This document shows, one piece after another, positions 53,461 through 63,177 of a stretch of 64,000 nucleotides of DNA. The position numbers and the translations under genes are program-made. Numbering within the stretch: the first letter of the stretch is position 1; every line of letters begins with the position of its first letter. The notes beneath the pieces were generated by a model. That model was not told where the DNA came from. It was given only the letters and a program-made list of their open reading frames with translations, and did no database searches. Source of the stretch: Flavobacteriales bacterium (lineage in GTDB: Bacteria; Bacteroidota; Bacteroidia; Flavobacteriales; Flavobacteriaceae); assembly GCA_026993355.1 (NCBI GenBank), contig JALWTX010000012.1:124001-188000 (forward strand), read 5' to 3'.

Positions 53461-54948
53461 TTAAATTTCGAAAAAATGCTTCACGAGTTGTTTTAATTGC
53501 TGTGATTCATCAAAATGGCGGTGTTTGCAGTCGCCATTGACAAAGATATAATCTTTTTGCCAATCTTTATACGAGGCAGCCAATTCTTTAATGGCATTAA
53601 TAATATACGCAACTTCTTCATCGCTGGTAGTGGGGTGTATTGACAGCCGAATCCAACCGGGCTTGTTAGAAGTGTCTCCTTGCTCTATCTCTTTTACTAT
53701 TTTATGAGAAGTTTCTTTATCAATATTTAACAAAATATGCCCGTAGGTACCAGCGCAGCTACAGCCACCACGGGTTTGAATACCATAACGGTCGTTGAGT
53801 AATTTGACTCCCAAATTGTAATATAATCCAGCGATGTTGAAAGAAATAACGCCTAATCTGTTTTCAAATTCGCCGGCTAAAACACGCACATTATCAATTT
53901 GTTTTAACGCCGGTAATAATTTATTTAAAATTTCGTGTTCACGCGCCAGTATGTTGTTAACACCCATTTTCTCTTTCAGCTTAATGGCTAAAGCGGTTTT
54001 AATACTTTGCAAAAAACCGGGAGTGCCGCCATCTTCGCGGATTTCTATATCATCGAAGTAACGATGTTCTTTCCATGGATTTGTCCACAAAACAGTGCCG
54101 CCACCCGGATGATCCGGAACATTATTCCGGTATAATTTTTTATTAAAAATAAGAATGCCTGAACTGCCCGGACCGCCTAAAAACTTATGTGGTGAAAAAA
54201 AAACAGCATCCAACGCGGCTTGTTTGTCAGCAGGATGCATGTCTATATTGACATAGGGGGCCGAACAGGCAAAATCGACCAGACAATAGCCGTTGTATTG
54301 GTGAATTAAACGCGCTATCTTCTCATAATCAGGTTGAAGCCCCGTTACATTGGAGCAAGCCGTAACCGAAGCTATTTTCAGGGGACGGTCTTGGTATTTT
54401 TGCAGGCGTTTTTCAAAAGCTTCGAAATCAATATTTTTGGCCTCTTTATAAGGAATTATTTCAACATCAGCAAGGGTTTCAAGCCATGAGGTTTGATTGG
54501 AATGATGTTCCATATGTGTGATAAAAACAACCGGACGTTGGGCTTCAGGGATAGTAATATAAGATTGGTATTTTTCGGGTATTTTTAAGCCCAATATTCG
54601 TTGCAGTTTGTTAATAGCACCTGTCATTCCATGTCCGGTAACAATTAAAACATCCTCATCAGAGGCATTCACATGGTCTTTAATTATTTGACGTGCTTCT
54701 TCATAGGCCGTGGTCATCAAGTTGCCACAAGTGCTTGTTTTGGTATGGGTATTGGCCACAAAAGGCCCAAAATCTTCTTTAATTTTATCTTCTATTGGGC
54801 CGTATAACCGTCCGCTGGCCGTCCAATCAGTATAAACTAAAGGCATTGTGCCATAAGCTGTGTCAATTACTTCGTCTATCCCGACTATATTTTGCCGGAA
54901 GGATTTAAAATAATTTGCTAGTGAAGGTTGCCCATTATTCTTTTTCAT
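53461..54948 (-). CDS. Class V aminotransferase, cysteine-desulfurase-like
   Basis: 495 residues. PLP-dependent fold type I: the Schiff-base Lys in FFSPHKFLGGPGSSG, the ACSNVTGLQPDYEKIA region, and a conserved Cys in TRGGCSCAGTYGH near residue 395, where cysteine desulfurases have their mobile loop. It is longer than SufS or IscS (about 400-410) by an N-terminal stretch and a C-terminal part (KHRHFDESQQLKQLVKHFF). No suf or isc genes are adjacent, so its exact substrate is open. It is six bases from glmM and likely in one operon with it. Confidence 0.85.
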   Translation of the reverse strand: MKKNNGQPSLANYFKSFRQNIVGIDEVIDTAYGTMPLVYTDWTASGRLYGPIEDKIKEDFGPFVANTHTKTSTCGNLMTTAYEEARQIIKDHVNASDEDVLIVTGHGMTGAINKLQRILGLKIPEKYQSYITIPEAQRPVVFITHMEHHSNQTSWLETLADVEIIPYKEAKNIDFEAFEKRLQKYQDRPLKIASVTACSNVTGLQPDYEKIARLIHQYNGYCLVDFACSAPYVNIDMHPADKQAALDAVFFSPHKFLGGPGSSGILIFNKKLYRNNVPDHPGGGTVLWTNPWKEHRYFDDIEIREDGGTPGFLQSIKTALAIKLKEKMGVNNILAREHEILNKLLPALKQIDNVRVLAGEFENRLGVISFNIAGLYYNLGVKLLNDRYGIQTRGGCSCAGTYGHILLNIDKETSHKIVKEIEQGDTSNKPGWIRLSIHPTTSDEEVAYIINAIKELAASYKDWQKDYIFVNGDCKHRHFDESQQLKQLVKHFFEI

Positions 54949-54953
54949 AATTA

Positions 54954-56339
54954 TTAAATGATTTCTTTAATTTCATCCATAACTTCCTTGGCCAAATGAT
55001 CAGCGGCTTCTTGTGTTTTAGCTTCGGCATAAATACGGATAATCGGTTCGGTGTTAGATTTACGGACTTGCACCCAAGATTGGTCAAAATCCAAGCGTAA
55101 GCCATCTTGTATATCTGCTTCTGCTTGCGGGTATTTTTCGAGTAAGACTGCTATAACTTTTTTTAAATTTACCTTATCAGGAACGGCCATTTTGTTCTTA
55201 CTCATATAATATGACGGATAAAGTTTTCTTAACGCAGATAATGACAGATCACTTTCTGCCAAATGTGATAAAATTAAGGCTATACCCAGCAAAGCATCGC
55301 GTCCGGCATGCAAACGGGGGTAGATGACGCCTCCATTACCTTCGCCACCTATGATGGCATTAACTTCACGCATTTTTTCTACGACATTTACTTCACCGGT
55401 TTTAGCTTTGTAATATTTTACCCCATATTTGTCCGAAATATCTTTTAAAGCTCTTGAGGATGAAAGGTTTGACACAGTCGGGCCTGTTTTTTTTGACAAG
55501 ATGTAATCTGCTACTGCCACTAAAGTATATTCTTCGCCAAACATTTCTCCTTTTTCGTCTATCAAGGCCAAACGGTCGACATCCGGATCGACCACAATAC
55601 CTAAATCGGTATCACTGTTTTTTACGTGTTGCATAATGCTTGATAAGTTTTTTTCCAGCGGTTCGGGATTGTGCTGAAAATCACCTGAAACATCACAAAA
55701 AAGGCAATCGTATTGAACATTCAACCGGTCTAATAATTTTGGAATAGCCAATCCGCCGGTCGAATTGATCGCGTCAATAGCCACTTTAAAACCGGCTTTT
55801 TGAATGGTTTCGGTTTGTACTTCCGGCAAAGACAAAATGGCGTCGATGTGCTCATCTATATAACCATTGTCTTTGGGGATATTTTGACCTAAATTTTCTA
55901 CACCGGCATAATTAAAATTATTTTGGGCAATTAAATCAATAAGTTTTTGACCGTCTTTTGCCGACAAAAATTCACCTTTTTCATTTAATAATTTAAGGGC
56001 ATTCCATTGTTTGGGGTTGTGGCTGGCTGTGAGTATAATTCCGCCGTCAGCTTGTAAACCGGTGACAGCCATTTCGACACTTGGTGTGGTAGATAAACCT
56101 AAATCAATCGTGTCTATTCCCATGGCATTAAGGGTGTTTTGTGCCAAATTTTGAATAATGGGACCGGACAACCGGGCATCGCGTCCTATGACCACGCTCA
56201 ATTTTTTGTCCGGAAATTTTTGTTGCAACCATTGCCCGTATGCTGAGGCAAATTGTACCGTATCAATTGGGGTTAAGTTGTGTCCGGGTTGTCCGCCAAT
56301 GGTGCCGCGTATGCCGGATATGCTTTTTATTAAACTCAT
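54954..56339 (-). CDS. glmM: Phosphoglucosamine mutase
   Basis: 461 residues. Interconverts glucosamine 6- and 1-phosphate on the way to UDP-GlcNAc for peptidoglycan and LPS. Catalytic phosphoserine Ser106 in LTASHNPKQWNALK, metal loop DPDVDRLALID, sugar loop GEGNGGVIYP and phosphate loop RKSNTEPIIRIYAEA. The ISGIRGTIGG start is the usual one for Bacteroidota. Cytosolic. PatB-like lyase lies 19 bases upstream on the same strand. Confidence 0.93.
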   Translation of the reverse strand: MSLIKSISGIRGTIGGQPGHNLTPIDTVQFASAYGQWLQQKFPDKKLSVVIGRDARLSGPIIQNLAQNTLNAMGIDTIDLGLSTTPSVEMAVTGLQADGGIILTASHNPKQWNALKLLNEKGEFLSAKDGQKLIDLIAQNNFNYAGVENLGQNIPKDNGYIDEHIDAILSLPEVQTETIQKAGFKVAIDAINSTGGLAIPKLLDRLNVQYDCLFCDVSGDFQHNPEPLEKNLSSIMQHVKNSDTDLGIVVDPDVDRLALIDEKGEMFGEEYTLVAVADYILSKKTGPTVSNLSSSRALKDISDKYGVKYYKAKTGEVNVVEKMREVNAIIGGEGNGGVIYPRLHAGRDALLGIALILSHLAESDLSLSALRKLYPSYYMSKNKMAVPDKVNLKKVIAVLLEKYPQAEADIQDGLRLDFDQSWVQVRKSNTEPIIRIYAEAKTQEAADHLAKEVMDEIKEII

Positions 56340-56358
56340 ATAATTTTTTTAATTTAAA

Positions 56359-57525
56359 TTAACTAAATATTTTTAATTTTTCCAAAGCCGTTTCCAAATT
56401 CTTTCTGGGGGTTGCAATATTTAATCTAAAATGTTTTTCACCGTTTTGACCAAATGATAAACCGTCATTTAAAGCCAATTTGGCGTCATTAATCAAATGG
56501 TCTTTTATTTGTTGATGAGATAATCCTGTGCCGGAAAAATCAAGCCACATTAGAAAGGTGCCTTCGGTTGTTGTTGTTTTAATATGAGGAATGTTGTCTT
56601 GTAAATAAGACTTTACAAATTCAATATTCCCTTGTAAATAGCTTAAGAGTTCGTTTAACCATGCTTCACCATGACGATATGCGGTTTCAAAAGCTATATT
56701 CCCAAAAATATTGCCTAAAAATAAATGCATATCGTGCATTTTCTTTTGAAATTGTTGACGGAATTTTTTATTGGGTATGATTACAATAGAGGTGCTTAAA
56801 CCGGCGATATTAAAAGTTTTGCTGGGTGATGTTACAATTATACTTTGTTGTGCTATGTCATCATTTAGGCTAATGACAGGAGTGTATTTATGAGGTGGAT
56901 AAGTAAAATCGGCATGAATATCATCCGAAAGGATAATCAGGTTGTGTTTAATGGCCAATTCTCCCAGTTTCTCTAATGTCTCTTTTGACCATACACGTCC
57001 AACCGGATTATGCGGGTTAGCAATTAATATCATTTTGGTTTTATGATCAATCAATTTTTCTAATTGGTCAAAATTCATGTGATAAGTACCATCCTCGTCT
57101 TTAATTAATGGATTTAAAACCAATTGCCGGTTGTTTCCTTTTACCGCATTAAAAAAGGGCGGATAAACAGGTGGCTGAATAATGATTTTGTCGCCTTCAT
57201 TTGTCAGGCTTAAAATGGCAATGGCCAGGGCACCGACTACCCCCGGACTAAAATCAAGCCAATCTGATGAAACGGTCCAATTGTATCGTTTTTGGGCCCA
57301 GTCGATATAACTTTGAAAAAAACCGGCAGGTCTTTTGGTGTATCCCAAGATAGGGTGTGTTAAACGTTGTTTTAAGGCATCTAAAATAAAAGAAGGGGTC
57401 GCAAAATCCATATCGGCTACCCACAGTGGTTGTAAATCGTGACGGCCAAAGAAAAAATCCATCTTATCATATTTGATGGCATTGGTGCCTCGTCTGTCAA
57501 TTATTTGATCAAAATTATAATTCAT
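56359..57525 (-). CDS. PatB/MalY-type PLP enzyme (cystathionine beta-lyase-like)
   Basis: 388 residues. Fold type I aminotransferase with DRRGTNAIKYD, the MalY/PatB N-terminus LWVADMDFATP, the PLP Lys in SPSKTFNIAGLSTS, NPHNPVGRVW and DDIHADFTYP. PatB-type enzymes cleave cystathionine or related C-S bonds. Probably first gene of a minus-strand unit with glmM and the class V aminotransferase. A minus-strand TACATTTG -7 box lies at 57544-57551. Confidence 0.88.
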   Translation of the reverse strand: MNYNFDQIIDRRGTNAIKYDKMDFFFGRHDLQPLWVADMDFATPSFILDALKQRLTHPILGYTKRPAGFFQSYIDWAQKRYNWTVSSDWLDFSPGVVGALAIAILSLTNEGDKIIIQPPVYPPFFNAVKGNNRQLVLNPLIKDEDGTYHMNFDQLEKLIDHKTKMILIANPHNPVGRVWSKETLEKLGELAIKHNLIILSDDIHADFTYPPHKYTPVISLNDDIAQQSIIVTSPSKTFNIAGLSTSIVIIPNKKFRQQFQKKMHDMHLFLGNIFGNIAFETAYRHGEAWLNELLSYLQGNIEFVKSYLQDNIPHIKTTTTEGTFLMWLDFSGTGLSHQQIKDHLINDAKLALNDGLSFGQNGEKHFRLNIATPRKNLETALEKLKIFS

Positions 57526-57691
57526 AGTCTGCTATTTGTCCCTCAAATGTAGTTAAATATAAATTAAAATGCATTGTTAAAATGCATTTTTGAAGTTTTT
57601 ATTCAACATAAAATAAATTTGTTTTAAAATTTGAAGCGTAAATTCAATTTTAAATATAAAAAATGTAAATTTGGTTACAAAAAATAATTTT

Positions 57692-58222
57692 ATGAAAAAA
57701 TTAATTTTAGTTCTGAGTTTTGTAAACTTATTAATAAGTTGCCGGACAGTAAATAAATTGCATCGAGAAGAATACCGTGGGCAAAGTATTTTAGTAGGTA
57801 AAGGGAACCGGGCCGATTTGCAAAAATTACCTTATAAAAATTGGTTTGAAGCAAATTACCGGAATTATCATCCTGATAAACAATTGGTTAAGTTGTTAAA
57901 AAATAATATTAATGACTATAATATAGTTATTTTAATGGGGACTTGGTGTGGCGACAGCCGGGCGCAAGTACCGGCCTTGTTTAAAGTTTTAGATTTGGCA
58001 GGTTACCACAAAAAACCGGTTATTTATTTTGTCCCTCGTCAATATAAATATTATAAGCCGGCCAAAAAGTTCGGTATTATACGGGTCCCAACTATTATTT
58101 TGTATAAAAATGACCATGAAAAAGGTCGGATCATCGAGTATCCCATGAAAAGTTTAGAGGCTGATTTGGTTAAAATTGTCCAATCACAAAATTACCGTCA
58201 TGAGTTGGATGAGCGTAAATAA
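57692..58222 (+). CDS. Thioredoxin-like lipoprotein
   Basis: 176 residues from the ATG at 57692; the frame reaches back to a TTG at 57671 that sits inside the -7 box (TAAATTTG, 57666-57673), so the ATG is preferred. Lipobox FVNLLISC (Cys17). Thioredoxin fold with GTWCGDSRAQVP, where a single Cys replaces CxxC, and cis-Pro in RVPTIILY. Its stop is one base before the convergent tatD stop. Confidence 0.8.
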   Translation: MKKLILVLSFVNLLISCRTVNKLHREEYRGQSILVGKGNRADLQKLPYKNWFEANYRNYHPDKQLVKLLKNNINDYNIVILMGTWCGDSRAQVPALFKVLDLAGYHKKPVIYFVPRQYKYYKPAKKFGIIRVPTIILYKNDHEKGRIIEYPMKSLEADLVKIVQSQNYRHELDERK

Positions 58223-58223
58223 T

Positions 58224-58988
58224 TTAAAAATTAAAAATGTCCATGCTGTTATGATAAAGCTGGCAAGTTAATTCTTGCCGGTTTATTTGGTAAATATCAG
58301 TCAATTTGTCAATAATTTTTTCCAAATAAGCCGGTTCATTCCGTTTGCCTCTATAGGGAGTAGGAGCTAACCAAGGGGCGTCGGTTTCAACCACCAGACG
58401 ATCAAGTGGAATTTGATCAAGAAATTTATCAATTTTTCCATTTTTAAAAGTCACAACGCCGCCTATGCCTAAATAAAAGTTTAAATCTATGGCTTTTTTA
58501 GCTTGTGCCAAATTACCGGTAAAACAGTGAAAAACACCGGTTAAACCGGGGCTTTTTTCTTGTTCGATAATATCAAAAACTTCATCAAAAGCTTCACGAA
58601 TGTGAATGCTAACCGGCAACTTTTTGTCTTTGGCCCATTGTAATTGTGTTTGAAAAACTTCTTCTTGTTGTTTTAAAAAACTTTTATCCCAATACAAATC
58701 AATTCCTATTTCACCTATGCCGTAATATCCACCTCTGTCCAGTTCCGTTTTAATTTTAGCCAATTCTTCTTGATAATTTTCCTTAACCGAAGTAGGGTGT
58801 AATCCCATTAAAGGCAACATTTCACCGGGATATTCGGACACGGTTTTTTTGAGCCGGTTTATGCTGCTGCTGTCAATATTGGGCAAAACAAATTTTTCGA
58901 CACCGGCAGCTTTGGCACGATCTATAACTTGTTGCCTGTCCGAATCGAATTCTTCAACAAATAAATGTGTATGTGTATCGACGATCAT
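58224..58988 (-). CDS. TatD-family metal-dependent hydrolase (DNase-like)
   Basis: 254 residues from the ATG at 58988 (MIVDTHTHLFVEEF). Amidohydrolase-fold enzyme with HTH metal ligands at the start, GEIGIDLYWD, ISIHIREA-type HIR, VFHCFTGN and VETDAPWLAPTPYRGK. TatD proteins have 3'-5' exonuclease activity on single-stranded DNA and RNA. An upstream frame start at 59030 would lie beyond a minus-strand TATTTTTG -7 box (59003-59010), supporting the shorter start. Confidence 0.93.
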   Translation of the reverse strand: MIVDTHTHLFVEEFDSDRQQVIDRAKAAGVEKFVLPNIDSSSINRLKKTVSEYPGEMLPLMGLHPTSVKENYQEELAKIKTELDRGGYYGIGEIGIDLYWDKSFLKQQEEVFQTQLQWAKDKKLPVSIHIREAFDEVFDIIEQEKSPGLTGVFHCFTGNLAQAKKAIDLNFYLGIGGVVTFKNGKIDKFLDQIPLDRLVVETDAPWLAPTPYRGKRNEPAYLEKIIDKLTDIYQINRQELTCQLYHNSMDIFNF

Positions 58989-59171
58989 GAAATGATTTTT
59001 TGCAAAAATAATGATATTTAAATTATACACTGTACATACAGATATATTTTTAAGCCGTGTTTAAAGTTTTAGGAAGGACGAAGCTTTTGATTTATTTTTT
59101 TTATGTTTATATGTATATTTTATTAACTTTGGTATTTAAAGCAGCTTGTCCAAATTAAATTTTTTGTTTTT

Positions 59172-62100
59172 ATGAAAAAACTTACTGTTATTCTATTTTT
59201 GTTTATGAGTTTAGCGCCTGTTTATGCGCAATATTTTGGTGGAAATAAACCCCGTTATGAAGAATTTGATTTCAAAGTTTATGAAACCAAACATATAGCT
59301 TTATATACTTATTTAAAACGTGATTCTTTAAAAAAAGCTTTTTTGACAGAAGCCGAAAAGTGGTATCACCGGCATTATGCTATTTTTAAAGACACATTTA
59401 GCTACAAAATCCCTATCATACTATACAACAACCATGCAGATTTTCAGCAAACCACTGCTATTTCGGGCAATATAGGTGTAGGCACAGGCGGGGTTACCGA
59501 AGCCTTAAAAACCCGGATTACCATGCCGGTTAGGCCATCTTTTGGACAAACACAACACGTTTTGGGGCATGAAATGGTACATGCTTTTCAGTACAATCTG
59601 ATTAAATCTGACGATTCACTTTCTTTTAACAACCTTTCGAACGTTCCGCTTTGGATGGTAGAAGGTATGGCAGAATATTTATCCTTAGGCCGCTATGATG
59701 AACATACCGCCATGTGGATGCGTGATGCCGTTTTAAGTAAAGATTTTCCCTTGATAAAAGATTTATACAAAAGCAAATATTTTCCATATCGATATGGACA
59801 AAATTTTTGGGCATATATCGGGGGGACTTATGGCGATGATAAAATCAAACCTTTATTTTATCAAACGCTCCGGTGGGGATTAAAACAAGCGGTCGATACC
59901 GTTTTTCATATCAAATTGGATAGTTTATCCAAGCAATGGAAGCATAGCAATGAAACTTATTACCGCCAATTTATGCCGGGGCGTGACACGCTTGCCTTAG
60001 GTAAGGTGGTTTTTGATAAAAACAATGCCGGTAAAATGAATGTTTCGCCGGTAATTAGTCCCGATGGCGATAAAATGATTTTCTTGTCAGAAAAAGATGT
60101 GTTGTCCATGGATTTGTATGTAGCAGATATGCAAACAGGTAAAATGCACAAAATAGCTTCAAAACCGATGACCAATCACATAGATGCTATTGATGCTTTT
60201 GAATCGGCCGGAAGTTGGTCGCCCGATAGCAAGTATTTTGTCTATGTTATTTTCCGGAAAGGAAAAAACCAATTGGCAATGGTTGATGTGGCTAAGAAAA
60301 AGCTTACTAAAATATTGGATATTCCCGATTTGCAAGCTTTTTCATATCCTGTTTGGTCGCCCGATGGCCAATCTATTTTATTGTTGGGGCAAGTTGATGG
60401 TCAGTCAGATTTATACTTGTATAATCTTAAAAATAAAAAAACAACACAATTAACCAACGATCCCTATGCCGAATTGCAACCTGCTTGGTCCGCAGACGGT
60501 AATAAAATCATCTTTTCAACAGATTATTATTATGTAAAACGACATCTGTATCCGGTTAAGTATCATATAGGTATTTTAAATATAGCCACGGGTTTAAAAT
60601 CTTATCCTTCTATTTTGCCGGGAGCCAATAATATGAATCCACAATTTGATAAAACCGGCGAAAATATTTATTTCTTGTCTGATTTTGATGGTTTTAGAGA
60701 TTTATACCGCTTTAATATCCCGGCTCAACAGATTTTTAGAATGACCAAGTTTTTCACCGGTATTTCCGGTATAACCAAATTTTCACCGGCCATTTTTGTC
60801 AATTATAAAAAAAATGAAATAGTTTACAATTATTTTATCAAACATCAATATCAAATTGCCAAAGCCGGTATCAACGAATTTTATAATCAGCCATTGGAAG
60901 ACACCAATATTAAAATTGCGCCGGCTTTATTACCGCCAAAAATAGATTTGAATTACAGTTTGGTAGAACGCTTGCTACGTAACAGATTTAATAACTTAAA
61001 GGTTCAGATAGTTCAAAAACCATATAAGCCTAAGTTTAAATTAGATTATATCAGTAATATCGGCATTGGTATCGGGACTTCAAGTATGTATGGTACGGGG
61101 TTGGCCGGGGGTGTCAGTATGATCTTTAGTGATATGCTGGGGCAACATCAACTGTATGCTGCTGCTTCCTTAAACGGCGAAATTTATGATTTTGGGGCTA
61201 TGGTCGCATATTTTAATCAAAAACACCGCATTGGTTGGGGCGTTTCACTGTCACATATTCCTTATTCCAGTTATTTTCAAGGCGTCTATCGTGATACTTT
61301 ACAAATAAACAACACCAATCAACCGGTTGACCGGTATTCCATTTATACCCTTCGTATGTTTGAAGATAAGGTAGGCTTATATACAAGTTATCCATTTTCC
61401 AAAACACTAAGGGTTGAGTTAGGCGGTTCATTGGCTCATTATTCATACAAAATTACCTCAGACAATTTTTATTATGACTATTACGACCCTTATAGTGGTT
61501 ATGCGTATGGTTTTTATGGATATGAACGTAAAAATGAACAAGCGCCTGATGGCTTTAATTTTCATGAAGTTAATACAGCTTTGGTAGGCGACAATGCCGT
61601 TTTTGGCTTAACGGCTCCTATGAAAGGTCAACGTTTTAGAGTCGGCTTGCAACAATATTTTGGTCGGAATACGTTATCCACTTTTATTTTGGATTACCGT
61701 AAATATATTTTTTATAAGCCGATTAGTTTTGCTTTCAAAATTGCCCATTATAACCGTTTTGGCCCCGATGCAGAACGTTCCTATCAGGACGGGGGAATTT
61801 TGCCACCGCTTTATTTAGGTTATGACTTTTTTGTGCGTGGTTACTCTTACAATGCCTTATTTGACAGTATGATGGCAACCAACGGACAAAGTATTTGGTA
61901 TAACGATTTGACCGGAAGTAAAATGCTGATTACCAATTTTGAAGTGCGTATTCCTTTTACCGGTCCGGAACGTTTAGCCATGATCAAATCAGGGATGTTT
62001 TTCTCAGATGTCAATTTATTTTTAGACGGCGGATTGATATGGAATAGTGGTGACAAAATCACCTGGAAACGACCCAATGACCGGAGTGCGAGAGCTCCTA

Positions 62101-62231
62101 TTTTTAGCACCGGCATCTCAACCAGAATTAATTTGTTTGGCCAGATTATTATTCAACCCTATTACGCCATTCCCCTAAGTTTGGCGACCAAAAAAGGCTA
62201 TTTTGGTATCAATTTTTATCCCGGATTTTAA
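59172..62231 (+). CDS. Exported peptidase MA-like / PD40 propeller / outer-membrane barrel fusion
   Basis: 1019 residues. Signal peptide (MSLAPVYAQ, residue about 20). Residues 35-250 resemble a metalloprotease of the peptidase MA type with HEMVHAFQY (HExxH) and WMVEGMAEYLSLG (third ligand). Residues 280-530 are WD40-like PD40 beta-propeller blades (SPDGDKMIFLSEKD, SPDSKYFVYVIFR, SPDGQSILLLGQVDG, SADGNKIIFSTD) as in TolB. The rest, from about 610, is a BamA/surface-antigen-like barrel ending YFGINFYPGF. Likely an outer-membrane protein with a periplasmic or surface protease-propeller. -7 box TAACTTTG at 59124-59131. Confidence 0.85.
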   Translation: MKKLTVILFLFMSLAPVYAQYFGGNKPRYEEFDFKVYETKHIALYTYLKRDSLKKAFLTEAEKWYHRHYAIFKDTFSYKIPIILYNNHADFQQTTAISGNIGVGTGGVTEALKTRITMPVRPSFGQTQHVLGHEMVHAFQYNLIKSDDSLSFNNLSNVPLWMVEGMAEYLSLGRYDEHTAMWMRDAVLSKDFPLIKDLYKSKYFPYRYGQNFWAYIGGTYGDDKIKPLFYQTLRWGLKQAVDTVFHIKLDSLSKQWKHSNETYYRQFMPGRDTLALGKVVFDKNNAGKMNVSPVISPDGDKMIFLSEKDVLSMDLYVADMQTGKMHKIASKPMTNHIDAIDAFESAGSWSPDSKYFVYVIFRKGKNQLAMVDVAKKKLTKILDIPDLQAFSYPVWSPDGQSILLLGQVDGQSDLYLYNLKNKKTTQLTNDPYAELQPAWSADGNKIIFSTDYYYVKRHLYPVKYHIGILNIATGLKSYPSILPGANNMNPQFDKTGENIYFLSDFDGFRDLYRFNIPAQQIFRMTKFFTGISGITKFSPAIFVNYKKNEIVYNYFIKHQYQIAKAGINEFYNQPLEDTNIKIAPALLPPKIDLNYSLVERLLRNRFNNLKVQIVQKPYKPKFKLDYISNIGIGIGTSSMYGTGLAGGVSMIFSDMLGQHQLYAAASLNGEIYDFGAMVAYFNQKHRIGWGVSLSHIPYSSYFQGVYRDTLQINNTNQPVDRYSIYTLRMFEDKVGLYTSYPFSKTLRVELGGSLAHYSYKITSDNFYYDYYDPYSGYAYGFYGYERKNEQAPDGFNFHEVNTALVGDNAVFGLTAPMKGQRFRVGLQQYFGRNTLSTFILDYRKYIFYKPISFAFKIAHYNRFGPDAERSYQDGGILPPLYLGYDFFVRGYSYNALFDSMMATNGQSIWYNDLTGSKMLITNFEVRIPFTGPERLAMIKSGMFFSDVNLFLDGGLIWNSGDKITWKRPNDRSARAPIFSTGISTRINLFGQIIIQPYYAIPLSLATKKGYFGINFYPGF

Positions 62232-62256
62232 TTTTTAATATTTTTCCACTTATTAT

Positions 62257-63177
62257 ATGGATTATAAAGTTTATAAAAGCTCAAAAATCATTCGTCTCGC
62301 CGGATGGTTTTTGGCTTTTTTATGCCTTGTGTTTTTCTCTGCTGTTTATTATGCACCGCTTACCATAGTGGAGGTAAAAAATCCTTTGGTCAAAATGGGT
62401 CGTTCCTTTTTGCAGCCGGCTTCCGTGCCTTTGGCTCAACAAGATTTTACAAGCCTAAGTTTTGAAAGCTTTGATGGTCTTCACCTTGTGGCTAATGTAT
62501 ATACAGTATCCCATGCCAAAGCTACGATAATTTTACTCCATGGAATCCGGTCAAACAAAGAACAATGGTACCCAACGGCTTTGTGGCTTAATGCCCAAGG
62601 CTATAATGCAGTGGCGCTTGATTTGCGTGCACATGGACAAAGTGAAGGGCGGTATTGTACCTTTGGTTATAAAGAAAAGAAAGATGTATCTGCCTTGATC
62701 CATTATTTAAAGCAAAAAGGTTTTGCGCAGCCTTATGGTATTTGGGGGCATTCTTTGGGCGGTGCTATTGCTTTGCAAACCATGGCTTATGTGCCCGATA
62801 TTAAATTCGGTATCATAGAAAGTGCGTATGCCGGGTTCTCCGAAATTGTCCACGATTATGCACATTATTATGTGCCGTTTGTACCTGATTTCTTAAATGA
62901 TTGGTGGATAAAATCTGCTGCTGAAAAAGCCGGCTTTTCTCCCTCAAAAGTCAGTCCGTTAAAAGCTGCAAATAGCCTTAAACAACCGGTGTTGATAGTG
63001 CATGGACAAGCCGATAAGAAAATTAAGGTAAATAATGCCCTTCGTCTTTTCGAAAAAATTAAAAGTAAAGAAAAGGGTTTATTATTAATACCCAAAGCAG
63101 GCCATAATGATATTCATAGGGTGGGAGGCAAAAAGTTTTTTCAAAGAATAGCTCTTTTTTTAGCGCAGCAAATTTAA
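62257..63177 (+). CDS. Membrane-anchored alpha/beta hydrolase
   Basis: 306 residues. One N-terminal membrane span (AGWFLAFLCLVFFSAVYY, about 14-32) then an alpha/beta hydrolase with the nucleophile elbow WGHSLGGAIAL, oxyanion region LLHGIRSNKEQW, acid in VHGQADKKIKV and His in AGHNDIHRVGG. Probably an esterase or lipase facing the periplasm; no exact substrate can be told. It follows the barrel fusion by 25 bases and may be in its operon. Its stop shares a TTAA with the convergent CarboxypepD_reg-like gene. Confidence 0.87.
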   Translation: MDYKVYKSSKIIRLAGWFLAFLCLVFFSAVYYAPLTIVEVKNPLVKMGRSFLQPASVPLAQQDFTSLSFESFDGLHLVANVYTVSHAKATIILLHGIRSNKEQWYPTALWLNAQGYNAVALDLRAHGQSEGRYCTFGYKEKKDVSALIHYLKQKGFAQPYGIWGHSLGGAIALQTMAYVPDIKFGIIESAYAGFSEIVHDYAHYYVPFVPDFLNDWWIKSAAEKAGFSPSKVSPLKAANSLKQPVLIVHGQADKKIKVNNALRLFEKIKSKEKGLLLIPKAGHNDIHRVGGKKFFQRIALFLAQQI

